From: Bacteroidales bacterium | GTDB lineage: Bacteria; Bacteroidota; Bacteroidia; Bacteroidales; UBA932 | NCBI GenBank assembly: GCA_012798805.1 | Contig: JAAZMM010000032.1 | Span: 1 to 33,192 of the forward strand | Direction of reading: 5' to 3' | Length of the DNA: 33,192 bases | Shown here: positions 1 through 7,404 of the stretch, piece by piece | Layout of the letters: each line of letters starts with the position of its first letter | Position numbering within the stretch: position 1 is the first letter of the stretch | Notes under the pieces: generated by a model | Database searches by the model: none | What the model saw: the letters and a program-made list of their open reading frames with translations, nothing else | What the model was told of the DNA's origin: nothing | Made by a program: the position numbers and the translations under genes

Positions 1-246
1 AGAGAGAGTATTGCAAATGCATCTTACCCTGAATATGTAGAGGCCTACACCATTGAAGAGAGCTTCGAGTATCCTGTTTCGTTCAATGGTAAGCTGCGCT
101 TTAAAATCACCCTTCCCAAGTCCCTTTCACCCAAAGAGACCGAGGCAGCGGTGCTTGCCGATCCCATGACTGAAAGGTATCTCCAGGGAGGTACTCCGAA
201 GAAGGTCATTGTGGTACCCTCAAAAATTATCAATATCGTAGTCTGA
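1..246 (+). CDS. leuS: Leucyl-tRNA synthetase, C-terminal fragment
   Basis: Frame 1 is open from the first base to a TGA at 244-246, giving 81 residues of a C-terminus whose start lies outside the window. The end of the product reads TPKKVIVVPSKIINIVV, which matches the usual C-terminus of bacterial class I leucyl-tRNA synthetase (a TPKKVIVVPGKIVNIVV type ending). This small C-terminal domain contacts the tRNA-Leu elbow, and the enzyme charges tRNA-Leu in the cytoplasm. A YitT gene starts 3 bases after the stop, so the two are probably co-transcribed. The assignment rests on the tail alone, but that tail is characteristic. Confidence 0.88.
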   Translation, partial: RESIANASYPEYVEAYTIEESFEYPVSFNGKLRFKITLPKSLSPKETEAAVLADPMTERYLQGGTPKKVIVVPSKIINIVV

Positions 247-249
247 CAT

Positions 250-1167
250 ATGCGAAAAAAGTCCTTTGCCAAAGAGATCCTTTCATACCTGCTGCTTTTT
301 GTGGGCATGCTGCTTTATACCTTTAGTTGGGTCTATTTTCTTATTCCAAATGAGATTGCCGGAGGGGGACTCACCGGTTTTGCTTCGGTGATTTATTACG
401 CTACCGGCCTTCGTGTGCCCTACACCTACTTTGGCGTCAATTTGATGTTGCTGGTAGTGGGCACCATAATTATGGGTAAGGGCTTCGGTTTCAAAACCAT
501 ATTTTGCGTTATCTGTGGTACGCTCATGCTGGAATTCCTGCCGATGCTCGAATTGGTCAGCACCATACAGGATTCGCTTTTAAATGCTCTTCTGGGTGGT
601 ACGATCAGCGGTGTGGGTATCAGCATCGTCTTTCTGAGTGGCGGAAGCAGCGGAGGTACCGATATTATCGCTATTATAATTTCTAAGTATAGAGAGACTT
701 CGCCGGGGCGTGTATTTCTCGTATGTGATCTGATAATCATCGGATCCGTTATACTATTACCGGGCAAGACCCTGGAAAATGTCATTTACGGTTATATCCA
801 GATGGTTTCATTTTCATATATCCTGGATACGATACTTACTGGCAATAAGCAGTCCGTGCAGATTTTGATTTTATCTTTCAAGTATGAGGAAATTGCCGAT
901 ATGATCAACAGGGATTTCGGCAGAGGCGTCACAGCTCTTAATTCGATAGGATGGTACTCCAAGCAGGAGAGCAAAATGCTGGTAGTAGTAGCGCGTAAAA
1001 GTCAATTGCAGCCGATTGCAAGGGCAATTAAGGAGGTCGATGAGAATGCCTTCATAACAGTCACCCAGACCTCAAGTGTTTACGGCAGAGGTTTTGAGCA
1101 GATAAAGAGCGGTTTCAAAAAGAAAAACAATGAATACAAAAAACAAAAAGATCTTATCGGAAATTAG
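250..1167 (+). CDS. YitT-family membrane protein (copy 1 of 3)
   Basis: The 305-residue product has about five to six hydrophobic helices in its first 200 residues, followed by a soluble C-terminal domain of the DUF2179 type (about residues 205-295, with FGRGVTALNSIGWYS). The conserved GGSSGGTDIIA segment near residue 130 is typical of YitT (DUF161) proteins. These are inner-membrane proteins of unknown substrate, often called transporters without proof. The gene follows leuS by 3 bases. It is the most divergent of three tandem copies. Its last dozen or so codons run into the next gene: the reading frame continues past the point where copy 2 has its stop and ends in TAG at 1165-1167, 38 bases inside copy 2. 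Confidence 0.88.
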   Translation: MRKKSFAKEILSYLLLFVGMLLYTFSWVYFLIPNEIAGGGLTGFASVIYYATGLRVPYTYFGVNLMLLVVGTIIMGKGFGFKTIFCVICGTLMLEFLPMLELVSTIQDSLLNALLGGTISGVGISIVFLSGGSSGGTDIIAIIISKYRETSPGRVFLVCDLIIIGSVILLPGKTLENVIYGYIQMVSFSYILDTILTGNKQSVQILILSFKYEEIADMINRDFGRGVTALNSIGWYSKQESKMLVVVARKSQLQPIARAIKEVDENAFITVTQTSSVYGRGFEQIKSGFKKKNNEYKKQKDLIGN

Positions 1168-2050
1168 GTCTTATGTTATCATTACATTAGGCCTTTTGTG
1201 TTATGTGCTGGGATGGTCCATTTTCATCCTTCCCAACAATATGGTCGGAGGGGGAGTTACCGGTATTTCAGCCATACTCCATTATTGGACCGGGTTTGAT
1301 GTCAGTTATTCCTATTTCATCATAAATGCAGTGCTGCTTGCAGTGGGGTTTATGATCATGGGAGGTGGTTTTGGGGTGAAAACGATCTATGCGATTGTGG
1401 TATCTTCGCTGCTTTTCAAGATTGTGCCGGGATTAATCCCTGAATCATTTATTCAGGAAATAGCCATCAATAATGGCATGATGCTTTGTTGTATCATCGG
1501 TGGTGCTCTTGATGGGGTCGGAATGGCTATGACGTTTGCAAATGGAGGCAGCACGGGAGGCACCGATATAGTTGCTTTAATAATAAACAAATACAGAAGC
1601 ATCTCTCCGGGCAAGATTATAGTGGTAATGGATATAATCATCATTGCCTCTTCCATGCTTGTGCCTACTGATGGCACCTGGGGCTACAAATTTGCCATTG
1701 TGATATATGGTTTCATAATGTCAGGAGTATTGAGTTTCACTCTGGATATGGTCCTGTCGGGCAACAAACAGTCTGTGCAGATACTCATATTCTCAAAGCA
1801 ATATGATGCCATTGCCGATCGCATAACAAAAGAAACGGGGCGTGGTGTGACTGTCCTCAATTCAAAGGGTTGGTACACACAAGAGGAGAGCAAGGTGGCC
1901 GTGGTTATTGCCCGTAAGAATGAATCGGGTTCCATTCTTCGTATCATAAAAGAGGTTGACAAAACGGCATTCCTCTCCGTAGGCAGCGTAATGGGGGTCT
2001 ATGGTAAGGGGTTTGATAAAATAAAGAGTGGTTTGAAAAAGAAAAAATAA
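1130..2050 (+). CDS. YitT-family membrane protein (copy 2 of 3)
   Basis: The 306-residue product has the same architecture as its neighbours: a multi-helix membrane domain with GGSTGGTDIVALIINKYRS near residue 140, then a DUF2179 domain containing TKETGRGVTVLNSKGWY. It starts at an ATG inside the 3' end of copy 1 (38-base overlap, different frame), which suggests translational coupling. It is very close to copy 3, with long stretches identical at the DNA level, so these two arose by a recent tandem duplication or exchange sequence. The family is established as membrane proteins with a cytosolic DUF2179 domain; substrate and function are unknown. Confidence 0.88.
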   Translation: MNTKNKKILSEIRSYVIITLGLLCYVLGWSIFILPNNMVGGGVTGISAILHYWTGFDVSYSYFIINAVLLAVGFMIMGGGFGVKTIYAIVVSSLLFKIVPGLIPESFIQEIAINNGMMLCCIIGGALDGVGMAMTFANGGSTGGTDIVALIINKYRSISPGKIIVVMDIIIIASSMLVPTDGTWGYKFAIVIYGFIMSGVLSFTLDMVLSGNKQSVQILIFSKQYDAIADRITKETGRGVTVLNSKGWYTQEESKVAVVIARKNESGSILRIIKEVDKTAFLSVGSVMGVYGKGFDKIKSGLKKKK

Positions 2051-2062
2051 CAATAAATAATA

Positions 2063-2965
2063 ATGAACACAAAAACCAAAAAGATCTTATCGGAAATCAA
2101 GGCCTATTTTATCATTGCAATAGGCCTGCTTTGCTATGTGTTGGCATGGTCTATTTTCATCCTTCCCAATAATATGGTGGGAGGTGGTGTAACCGGTATT
2201 TCAGCCATACTCCATTATTGGACCGGCTTTGATGTCAGTTATTCCTTCTTCATTATAAATGTGGCTCTGCTTTTAGTGGCTTTAAAGGTACTTGGGCGCG
2301 GTTTTGGAGTAAAAACCGTTTATGCCATATTGGTAAGTTCGGTTTTTTTTAAAATTGTGCCGGCACTCATTCCTGCATCATTTATCCAGGAAATCGCGAT
2401 TAACAATGGCCAATTGCTTTGTTGTATTTTCGGAGGTGCGCTTGCGGGATTGGGAATGGCGCTTACATTTGCAAATGGGGGCAGCACCGGAGGTACTGAC
2501 ATAGTTGCTCTGATGATCAACAAATATAGGAGCATACCTCCCGGGAAAATCCTCGTGGTCCTCGATATGATTATCATAGCTTCTTCCCTGATTGTTCCTT
2601 CTGAAAATAACTGGGGCTATAGATTTGCTATTGTCATATACGGTTATATAATGTCCGGTGTCTTGAGCCTAACGCTCGATATGTTTCTATCCGGCAGCAA
2701 ACAGTCTGTGCAGATACTCATATTTTCCAAGCAATATGATGTTATAGCCGATCGCATAACAAAAGAAACGGGGCGTGGTGTGACTGTCCTTAACTCCAAG
2801 GGCTGGTACACAAAAGAGGAGGGCAAGGTTGCCGTGGTTATTGCCCGTAAGAATGAATCGAACAATATTCTCCGTATTATCAAGGAGGTAGATAAGACCG
2901 CATTTCTCTCAGTAGGCAGCGTTATGGGGGTCTATGGACAGGGTTTTGAACAAATAAAGAAATAA
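2063..2965 (+). CDS. YitT-family membrane protein (copy 3 of 3)
   Basis: The 300-residue product is nearly collinear with copy 2, beginning MNTKTKKILSEIKAYF and sharing the GGGVTGISAILHYWTGFDVSY and GGSTGGTDIVALMINKYRS segments and the C-terminal DUF2179 domain. It lies 12 bases after the copy 2 stop on the same strand, so leuS and the three copies read as one transcription unit. The C-terminus is shorter than in copy 2, ending FEQIKK without the basic SGLKKKK tail. Three adjacent copies may form a hetero-oligomer or may only reflect dosage; the sequence does not decide this. Confidence 0.88.
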   Translation: MNTKTKKILSEIKAYFIIAIGLLCYVLAWSIFILPNNMVGGGVTGISAILHYWTGFDVSYSFFIINVALLLVALKVLGRGFGVKTVYAILVSSVFFKIVPALIPASFIQEIAINNGQLLCCIFGGALAGLGMALTFANGGSTGGTDIVALMINKYRSIPPGKILVVLDMIIIASSLIVPSENNWGYRFAIVIYGYIMSGVLSLTLDMFLSGSKQSVQILIFSKQYDVIADRITKETGRGVTVLNSKGWYTKEEGKVAVVIARKNESNNILRIIKEVDKTAFLSVGSVMGVYGQGFEQIKK

Positions 2966-3036
2966 TTCCCGTTTTATAAAAAATAGATTTTATCCGATTT
3001 TTACACCCCCTAAAAAGTGTGATGCCGTCGTTAGGT

Positions 3037-3044
3037 TATATTTG
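3037..3044 (+). promoter_or_regulatory. Bacteroidota -7 element upstream of the AraC pair
   Basis: TATATTTG fits TAnnTTTG and lies about 55 bases before the first AraC-type gene. There is no clear TTTG at the expected -33 distance, so this is a moderate call. Confidence 0.45.
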
Positions 3045-3099
3045 TTGAGGTTGTAGCCGTTTTATATAGTTTCGTCGCTGTTAACCAAAAAACAGCAGT

Positions 3100-3669
3100 A
3101 TGAAACCGACAGTATTGATCCTTTTATTGGCCTACGTGCCGCTTTTTATCATCCTGGCATACCTGACGGATTATTGGAGAAGAAATCGCAAGAGTGAAAA
3201 AGCAGAGGAAAAAGTTTATCCGGATTTGTGCGAAAGCCTTCCGGAAAAACCTCGTATGCTGTCTGATGAAAGTTCTGATAATGGCGAATTTGACGATCTT
3301 AAAGAAAAATTGCTCGATCTGTTTGAGAGGGAAAAAATTTTTCTGAATCCGGATATCAGAATCAACGAAGTAGCTTTGCGTCTCTATACCAACAAGACTT
3401 ACCTATCCAAGGTCATCAGACTCAAAACCAACAAAAATTTCTGTCAACTCGTCCACTTTTACCGTGTCCGGGAGGCTATTCGTCTTTATGCCGACAATCC
3501 CGAGCTCACAATTTCGCAATTGGGCAGAATGGTGGGCTTCAACTCGATGACCACATTTAACACGGCATTTGGCAGAAACACGGGCTATACTCCTGCCGAG
3601 TGGTGCCGGGAATATCGCAAAACCATTAGAAATGCAGAGCAAGATGGCGCGAAAAAGCAAGTTGTATGA
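3100..3669 (+). CDS. Membrane-anchored AraC-type DNA-binding protein
   Basis: The 189-residue product begins with a strongly hydrophobic segment (about residues 4-22, followed by WRRNRK), predicted to anchor it in the inner membrane with the rest in the cytoplasm. A charged linker follows. From about residue 85 to 180 there is an AraC/XylS-type double helix-turn-helix: INEVALRLYTNKTYLSKVIR is the first HTH and ISQLGRMVGFNSMTTFNTAF the second, ending in the usual GYTPAEWCREYR. There is no ligand-binding, TPR or kinase domain, so it resembles the output end of a hybrid system reduced to helix plus DNA-binding domain. The next gene, also AraC-type, starts inside its 3' end. Targets are unknown. 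Confidence 0.82.
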   Translation: MKPTVLILLLAYVPLFIILAYLTDYWRRNRKSEKAEEKVYPDLCESLPEKPRMLSDESSDNGEFDDLKEKLLDLFEREKIFLNPDIRINEVALRLYTNKTYLSKVIRLKTNKNFCQLVHFYRVREAIRLYADNPELTISQLGRMVGFNSMTTFNTAFGRNTGYTPAEWCREYRKTIRNAEQDGAKKQVV

Positions 3670-4072
3670 CCTTATAGGTGGCAATAGTCGTATCAAAATA
3701 GTGATAAGCCGCAAACGACAGGGAGTTTCTGCAGAAGAGCTTTTTTCCAGAATCGAAGAGGCTGTTGTGAAAAAAGAACTCTATCTGGATAGCAATTTTT
3801 CGAGAACGGAGCTTGCCCGCGAGATTGGTTCCAACCGGACATATGTCACCAAAGCACTCAATAGTCAAGGAGTGGGCTTCTATGACTATCTCAACCGATT
3901 TCGGCTGAAACGCGCCAAACAGATTCTCAGCAAGAGAGAAAATAGCGCAATGTTAATGGAGGAGGTGGCCTGCGGTAGCGGCTTCTCCAGCGTAAGGGTA
4001 ATGAATTGTTATATGGTCAAATCAGAAGGCTTTACTGCCTCACAGTATCGCAAGAATATACTCAAGAGATGA
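3632..4072 (+). CDS. Small AraC-type DNA-binding protein
   Basis: The product of about 146 residues is mostly an AraC-type double HTH: RTELAREIGSNRTYVTKALN and then a second, less canonical HTH around MEEVACGSGFSSVRVMNCYMV, ending GFTASQYRKN. There is no membrane segment or sensor domain. The frame is open further upstream to an ATG at 3569, but that would add residues translated from inside the previous HTH gene. ATG 3632 or 3644 gives a start at the basic MARKSKLYDL region and overlaps the upstream gene by only 26-38 bases, so I prefer 3632. Coupling to the anchored AraC protein suggests a functional pair. Its last 11 bases overlap the 3' end of kbl on the other strand. Confidence 0.78.
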   Translation: MQSKMARKSKLYDLIGGNSRIKIVISRKRQGVSAEELFSRIEEAVVKKELYLDSNFSRTELAREIGSNRTYVTKALNSQGVGFYDYLNRFRLKRAKQILSKRENSAMLMEEVACGSGFSSVRVMNCYMVKSEGFTASQYRKNILKR

Positions 4073-5252
4073 CTCCAAGTTCACGCCCTATCTCAGTAAA
4101 TGCTACAACACATTGGTCGAGTTGGGTTATTTCATGTCCTGCAGAGAGCTGTACTCTGATGCGTGCCTCTCCTTTAGGTACTACGGGATAATAGAATCCG
4201 GTCACATAAATACCCTTGTCGAGGAGTTTGGCAGCCATTTCTTGTGAGAGCTTGGCGTCGTATAGCATAACTGCACAGATAGCTGACTGTGTAGGTTTGA
4301 TGTCAAATCCTGCGGCCTGCATCTTTGCCATAAAGTAGTTGGTATTGGCGTGTAGTTTATCCTGGAGCTCGTTGGTCTCGGAAATAATTTCAAACGCCTT
4401 GATACCGGCCGCTGCTATCATAGGAGGGATGGAGTTGGAGAAGAGATAGGGTCTCGAACGTTGTCTGAGCATATCTATAATCTCCCGGCGACCGGTCGTA
4501 AATCCGCCGATGGCACCTCCAAATGCCTTTCCAAGAGTACCGGTAATGATTTCTATTTTGCCGAACAGGTTAAACAGCTCTGTTGTGCCTCGTCCTGTTC
4601 TGCCTACTACGCCTGCAGAGTGGGATTCGTCCACTACTATCATGGCGTTGTATTTATTGGCAAGTTCGTAAACTTTGTCAAGGGGGACGACATTGCCATC
4701 CATCGAGAAGACTCCGTCAGTCACAATCAGGCGGTGGCGCTGTGCCTGGGCTTTCTTGAGACACTCCTCAAGTTCTTCCATATCGGCATTGGCGTAACGG
4801 TACCGCTGTGCTTTGCAGAGACGTACTCCATCGATGATGGAGGCATGGTTGAGTGAGTCTGAGATAATGGCATCCTGTGCATCCAGCAGAGGCTCGAACA
4901 GACCTCCGTTTGCATCAAAGCAGGAGGCATACAATATTGTATCTTCGGTGCCGAAAAACTCCGAAATTTTGGCTTCAAGCTCTTTGTGAAGATCTCCGGT
5001 TCCGCAGATGAAGCGGACTGAGGACATCCCATATCCATGGCTGTCAAGTGCCTTTTTTGCAGCTTCGATCAGCTCTTTGTTGTTGGAGAGTCCGAGATAG
5101 TTGTTAGCACAGAAATTAAGCACCTCCTGGCCGGTGTTCACCCTTATGGCAGCCTGCTGAGGGGAGGTTATGATGCGTTCATTTTTGTAAAGACCGGCTT
5201 CTTCTATGGATTGAAGTTCTGTCTGTAGATGTTTTTGAAAATCTGAGTACAT
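4062..5252 (-). CDS. kbl: Glycine C-acetyltransferase (2-amino-3-ketobutyrate CoA ligase)
   Basis: This 396-residue PLP enzyme of the alpha-oxoamine synthase family converts 2-amino-3-ketobutyrate plus CoA to glycine and acetyl-CoA, the second step of threonine breakdown after threonine dehydrogenase. Characteristic segments are NFCANNYLGLS, the SVRFICGTGDLHKELE region, VVDESHSAG (Asp about 208) and TGTLGKAFGG with the PLP lysine at about 242. I start at the ATG giving MYSDFQKHL, which lines up with the E. coli MRGEFYQQL start; six extra upstream codons are possible. No threonine dehydrogenase gene is adjacent. A good promoter lies about 110 bases upstream and the leader between can fold. The 3' end overlaps the convergent AraC gene by 11 bases. 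Confidence 0.95.
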   Translation of the reverse strand: MYSDFQKHLQTELQSIEEAGLYKNERIITSPQQAAIRVNTGQEVLNFCANNYLGLSNNKELIEAAKKALDSHGYGMSSVRFICGTGDLHKELEAKISEFFGTEDTILYASCFDANGGLFEPLLDAQDAIISDSLNHASIIDGVRLCKAQRYRYANADMEELEECLKKAQAQRHRLIVTDGVFSMDGNVVPLDKVYELANKYNAMIVVDESHSAGVVGRTGRGTTELFNLFGKIEIITGTLGKAFGGAIGGFTTGRREIIDMLRQRSRPYLFSNSIPPMIAAAGIKAFEIISETNELQDKLHANTNYFMAKMQAAGFDIKPTQSAICAVMLYDAKLSQEMAAKLLDKGIYVTGFYYPVVPKGEARIRVQLSAGHEITQLDQCVVAFTEIGRELGVIS

Positions 5253-5286
5253 TTTTATACCAAAAATCAATTAGTTTTTATTAATT

Positions 5287-5316
5287 CGCAAAATATTTAA
5301 TCGATCTATTTTTGCG
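5287..5316 (-). promoter_or_regulatory. kbl leader stem-loop 2
   Basis: CGCAAAA at 5287-5293 and TTTTGCG at 5310-5316 form a 7-bp inverted repeat around a 16-base loop. It is in the predicted kbl leader, about 35 bases before the start codon and next to a larger stem-loop. It also contains a TATTTTTG reading in the + direction, which I regard as incidental. Confidence 0.4.
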
Positions 5317-5317
5317 C

Positions 5318-5350
5318 TTCCCTACGGCACCGCCTTGTGCAAGTAAGGAA
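5318..5350 (-). promoter_or_regulatory. kbl leader stem-loop 1
   Basis: On the minus strand TTCCTTAC pairs with GTAGGGAA over 8 bp including one G-U pair, then a small internal loop, then GCAC pairs with GTGC around a 6-base loop. The G-U pair becomes a C-A mismatch on the plus strand, so the fold favours kbl-sense RNA. It begins about 15 bases after the predicted transcription start. It could be a leader regulator or an mRNA-stability hairpin; no known riboswitch class is recognised. Confidence 0.45.
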
Positions 5351-5366
5351 TAACAGGAATATTATA

Positions 5367-5396
5367 CAAAGTTACAATAAATTGTCGGATAGTCAA
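5367..5396 (-). promoter_or_regulatory. Promoter of kbl
   Basis: Reading the minus strand, TTG at 5396-5394, a 19-base spacer and TAACTTTG at 5374-5367 match the Bacteroidota sigma consensus (TTTG, about 19-20 bases, TAnnTTTG). Transcription should start near 5361, leaving a leader of roughly 110 bases. Confidence 0.7.
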
Positions 5397-5423
5397 GATA
5401 TTTCCAATGGGTTATGGCATGGA

Positions 5424-5455
5424 TTTTGGTAAATAAACTCAAAAAACTATTTTTG
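5424..5455 (+). promoter_or_regulatory. Promoter of the tetR-efflux operon
   Basis: TTTTG at 5424-5428, a 19-base spacer and TATTTTTG at 5448-5455 match the Bacteroidota consensus well. The tetR start codon is 27 bases further on. Its -33 element is back to back with that of kbl, about 27 bases away, so the two divergent promoters could influence each other. Confidence 0.72.
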
Positions 5456-5463
5456 TTTATTTA
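5430..5463. promoter_or_regulatory. Inverted repeat over the tetR promoter (candidate operator)
   Basis: TAAATAAAC at 5430-5438 is repeated inverted as GTTTATTTA at 5455-5463, with a partly symmetrical A-run/T-run core between. A second dyad, AAAACTA (5443-5449) and TAGTTTT (5462-5468), overlaps it. Both cover the -7 element and the start region. TetR regulators usually bind such dyads over their own promoter, so this is the best candidate autoregulatory operator. AT-richness makes chance symmetry possible. Confidence 0.5.
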
Positions 5464-5482
5464 GTTTTCAAAAGAGATTGAA

Positions 5483-6091
5483 ATGAAAGAAAAAATTCTC
5501 AAAAAAACTGCCGATTATCTGATCAGGGAGGGGTGTCGAAAGGTGACGGTTGACGAGATTGCCGCCTATAACGGCATCTCCAAGAGGACTCTCTATGAAC
5601 TATTTCTCGATAAAAATGAAATAATTGAGCAATGTCTTCTCTACTGCAATGAAAAAACCCGTGAATATTATCATGAGATTTTTAGAAATCACGATGACAA
5701 TATCCTCAGTGTGGTCCTAAGTGGACACCATTTTCGCCCTGATAGCAAACTCACAAGTGCTTTCCGCCTCTTTGCTGATGCGAAGAAACATTTCCCCGAC
5801 ATCTATGAAAATGTGGAAAAGGTCATTTTAGAAGAGCATCGTGCGGATTTACGAAAATTCTTACGTAAAGGTCAGGAGGATGGACTTCTCCTTCCTGATC
5901 TGCATATTGATTCCATAGTGACATTCATACCTATGCTGATTAGATTCATAGGTAGAGTCGATTTTCATTCGGAAACTCCCATAAGTAATAGAGAAACCTA
6001 TTATCAGACTATCATCTATTATTTCAGGGGTATTTCTACTGAAAAGGGCAGGATGTTTATTGATGACTATTTGAATAAAAATAAAATTTAA
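5483..6091 (+). CDS. TetR/AcrR-family regulator of the efflux operon
   Basis: The 202-residue product has an N-terminal TetR-type HTH (about residues 20-50, TVDEIAAYNGISKRTLYELFLDKNEI), followed by a helical ligand/dimer domain with no recognised subfamily. It is the first gene of the operon: the TolC-type gene starts 8 bases after its stop, and the channel, adaptor and pump follow. The usual logic of such an arrangement is repression of its own promoter until a pump substrate binds. A dyad over the promoter fits this. The ligand cannot be inferred. Confidence 0.86.
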   Translation: MKEKILKKTADYLIREGCRKVTVDEIAAYNGISKRTLYELFLDKNEIIEQCLLYCNEKTREYYHEIFRNHDDNILSVVLSGHHFRPDSKLTSAFRLFADAKKHFPDIYENVEKVILEEHRADLRKFLRKGQEDGLLLPDLHIDSIVTFIPMLIRFIGRVDFHSETPISNRETYYQTIIYYFRGISTEKGRMFIDDYLNKNKI

Positions 6092-6099
6092 AATATCGT

Positions 6100-7398
6100 A
6101 TGAAACGAAAATCTATGAATCTTATGAGATCGGTAGTTTGCATTATGTTGCTTTTTGCCGTTTTTGTGGCAGGGGCGCAGGATAAGGTCTCCCTTTCTCT
6201 TCAGGATGCTCAGGAGTATGCTCTTGAGCACAACCGCACCCTTGAAAATGCTTCTTTGGAGATCAAGAAGGCCGAAGCTGTACGTTGGCAGACCATTGCC
6301 AGTATGTTGCCTCAGGTTTCTGCAGGATTGGATTATACCAATATGATGGGTTACAAGATGGATTTTGGCCGGATGGTTATTGCTATGCCTCCCAGTGCCT
6401 CTTTTACCATTACTACAGCCGTTGCCCTGAGCGGAGCCCAATTTGTTTCCACCCAGGTTGCCAATATTTCAAAGCGCATGGCGGATATCTCTTATCGCAA
6501 AAGCGGACAGGAGATCACGGACCAGGTGAAGGTACTCTATTACTCGGCACTTGTGACCGAGGAGACTCTGGAATTGCTCAGAGAGAACCTTGAGAGCATG
6601 AGAAAGCTCCATACCATCTCTCAAAAGGCAGTAGATGTGGGTGTGTCAGAGCAAACGGACGCTGACCAGCTAAAGGTGCAGGTGGCTGCTATGGAGAGCT
6701 CCATCAATGCTACCGAGCGTTCGCTCGAAATGGTTTACAACTCTCTTCGCCTGCAGCTTAACCTCGATGTCAACACGGAGATCGAACTTACCCAGGGACT
6801 ACCGGAGCTGATGAATGTGGATGCGGTGAGCGACCTTTTCCGGGAGGAATTTGATGTAAACAATAATTACAATTATAAACTGCTCAAAGCGAGCACCGAT
6901 CTTGCAAAAAAGCAGATTGCACTAACCGGTTGGTCGGGAGGTCCCACTTTCAGTATTTTCCATCAGTATGCTAAAAAGCACTATTTCAGTGATGAGATGA
7001 CGATGAATATGACTCCTCCCAATATGTTGGGCATCACCTTCAAAGTGCCTCTGTTTACCAGTCTCAGGAACACCAAATCAGTTCAGGCTGCCAGGCTCGA
7101 CTATCAGAAGCAGCTCAACACACTTGCTGAGACTGAGGCTGCCCTTAAAATCCAGCACAGACAACTGGTTTACAACCTTAAATCAGCTCTTGAGCAGTAT
7201 AAGATCCAGAAAGAAAATGTAGAGGTTGCCAGAAGAGTATTCGATAACATTGCACTCAAATATGAGTACGGGGTAGCCTCCGCACTCGATGTAACCAATT
7301 TAGGCACCAATCTTATAGTTGCTCAGAATGGCTATGTGCAATCCCTTCTCCAAATTGTTAACGCACAGATTTCCCTGGAACAACTTTTAAACAGATAA
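6100..7398 (+). CDS. TolC-family outer-membrane efflux channel
   Basis: The 432-residue product starts with a signal peptide (hydrophobic stretch to about residue 26, cleavage near VAGAQ). Two outer-membrane efflux protein repeats follow, each beginning with the usual pattern of a short beta segment and a long amphipathic helix (LSLQDAQEYALEHNRTLENASLEIKKAEA, and later long coiled helices around residues 340-400). The end, DVTNLGTNLIVAQNGYVQSLLQIVNAQISLEQLL, is typical of Bacteroidota TolC homologues. It forms the trimeric channel of a tripartite pump with the two downstream products. It lies 8 bases after tetR and 6 bases before the adaptor gene. Confidence 0.9.
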   Translation: MKRKSMNLMRSVVCIMLLFAVFVAGAQDKVSLSLQDAQEYALEHNRTLENASLEIKKAEAVRWQTIASMLPQVSAGLDYTNMMGYKMDFGRMVIAMPPSASFTITTAVALSGAQFVSTQVANISKRMADISYRKSGQEITDQVKVLYYSALVTEETLELLRENLESMRKLHTISQKAVDVGVSEQTDADQLKVQVAAMESSINATERSLEMVYNSLRLQLNLDVNTEIELTQGLPELMNVDAVSDLFREEFDVNNNYNYKLLKASTDLAKKQIALTGWSGGPTFSIFHQYAKKHYFSDEMTMNMTPPNMLGITFKVPLFTSLRNTKSVQAARLDYQKQLNTLAETEAALKIQHRQLVYNLKSALEQYKIQKENVEVARRVFDNIALKYEYGVASALDVTNLGTNLIVAQNGYVQSLLQIVNAQISLEQLLNR

Positions 7399-7404
7399 TA
7401 ATCA

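Noticed and set aside
2966-2999. AT-rich dyad after YitT copy 3 as a terminator
   Set aside because: Only ATAAAA/TTTTAT pairing with no GC in the stem; too weak to call.
3569-3631. Upstream start for the second AraC-type gene
   Set aside because: It would translate the second HTH of the first AraC gene in another frame and adds no family sequence; a start at 3632 or 3644 fits better.
5307-5314. TATTTTTG as a forward promoter for tetR
   Set aside because: It lies 170 bases upstream and within a kbl leader inverted repeat; a much better promoter with a 19-base spacing is at 5424-5455.
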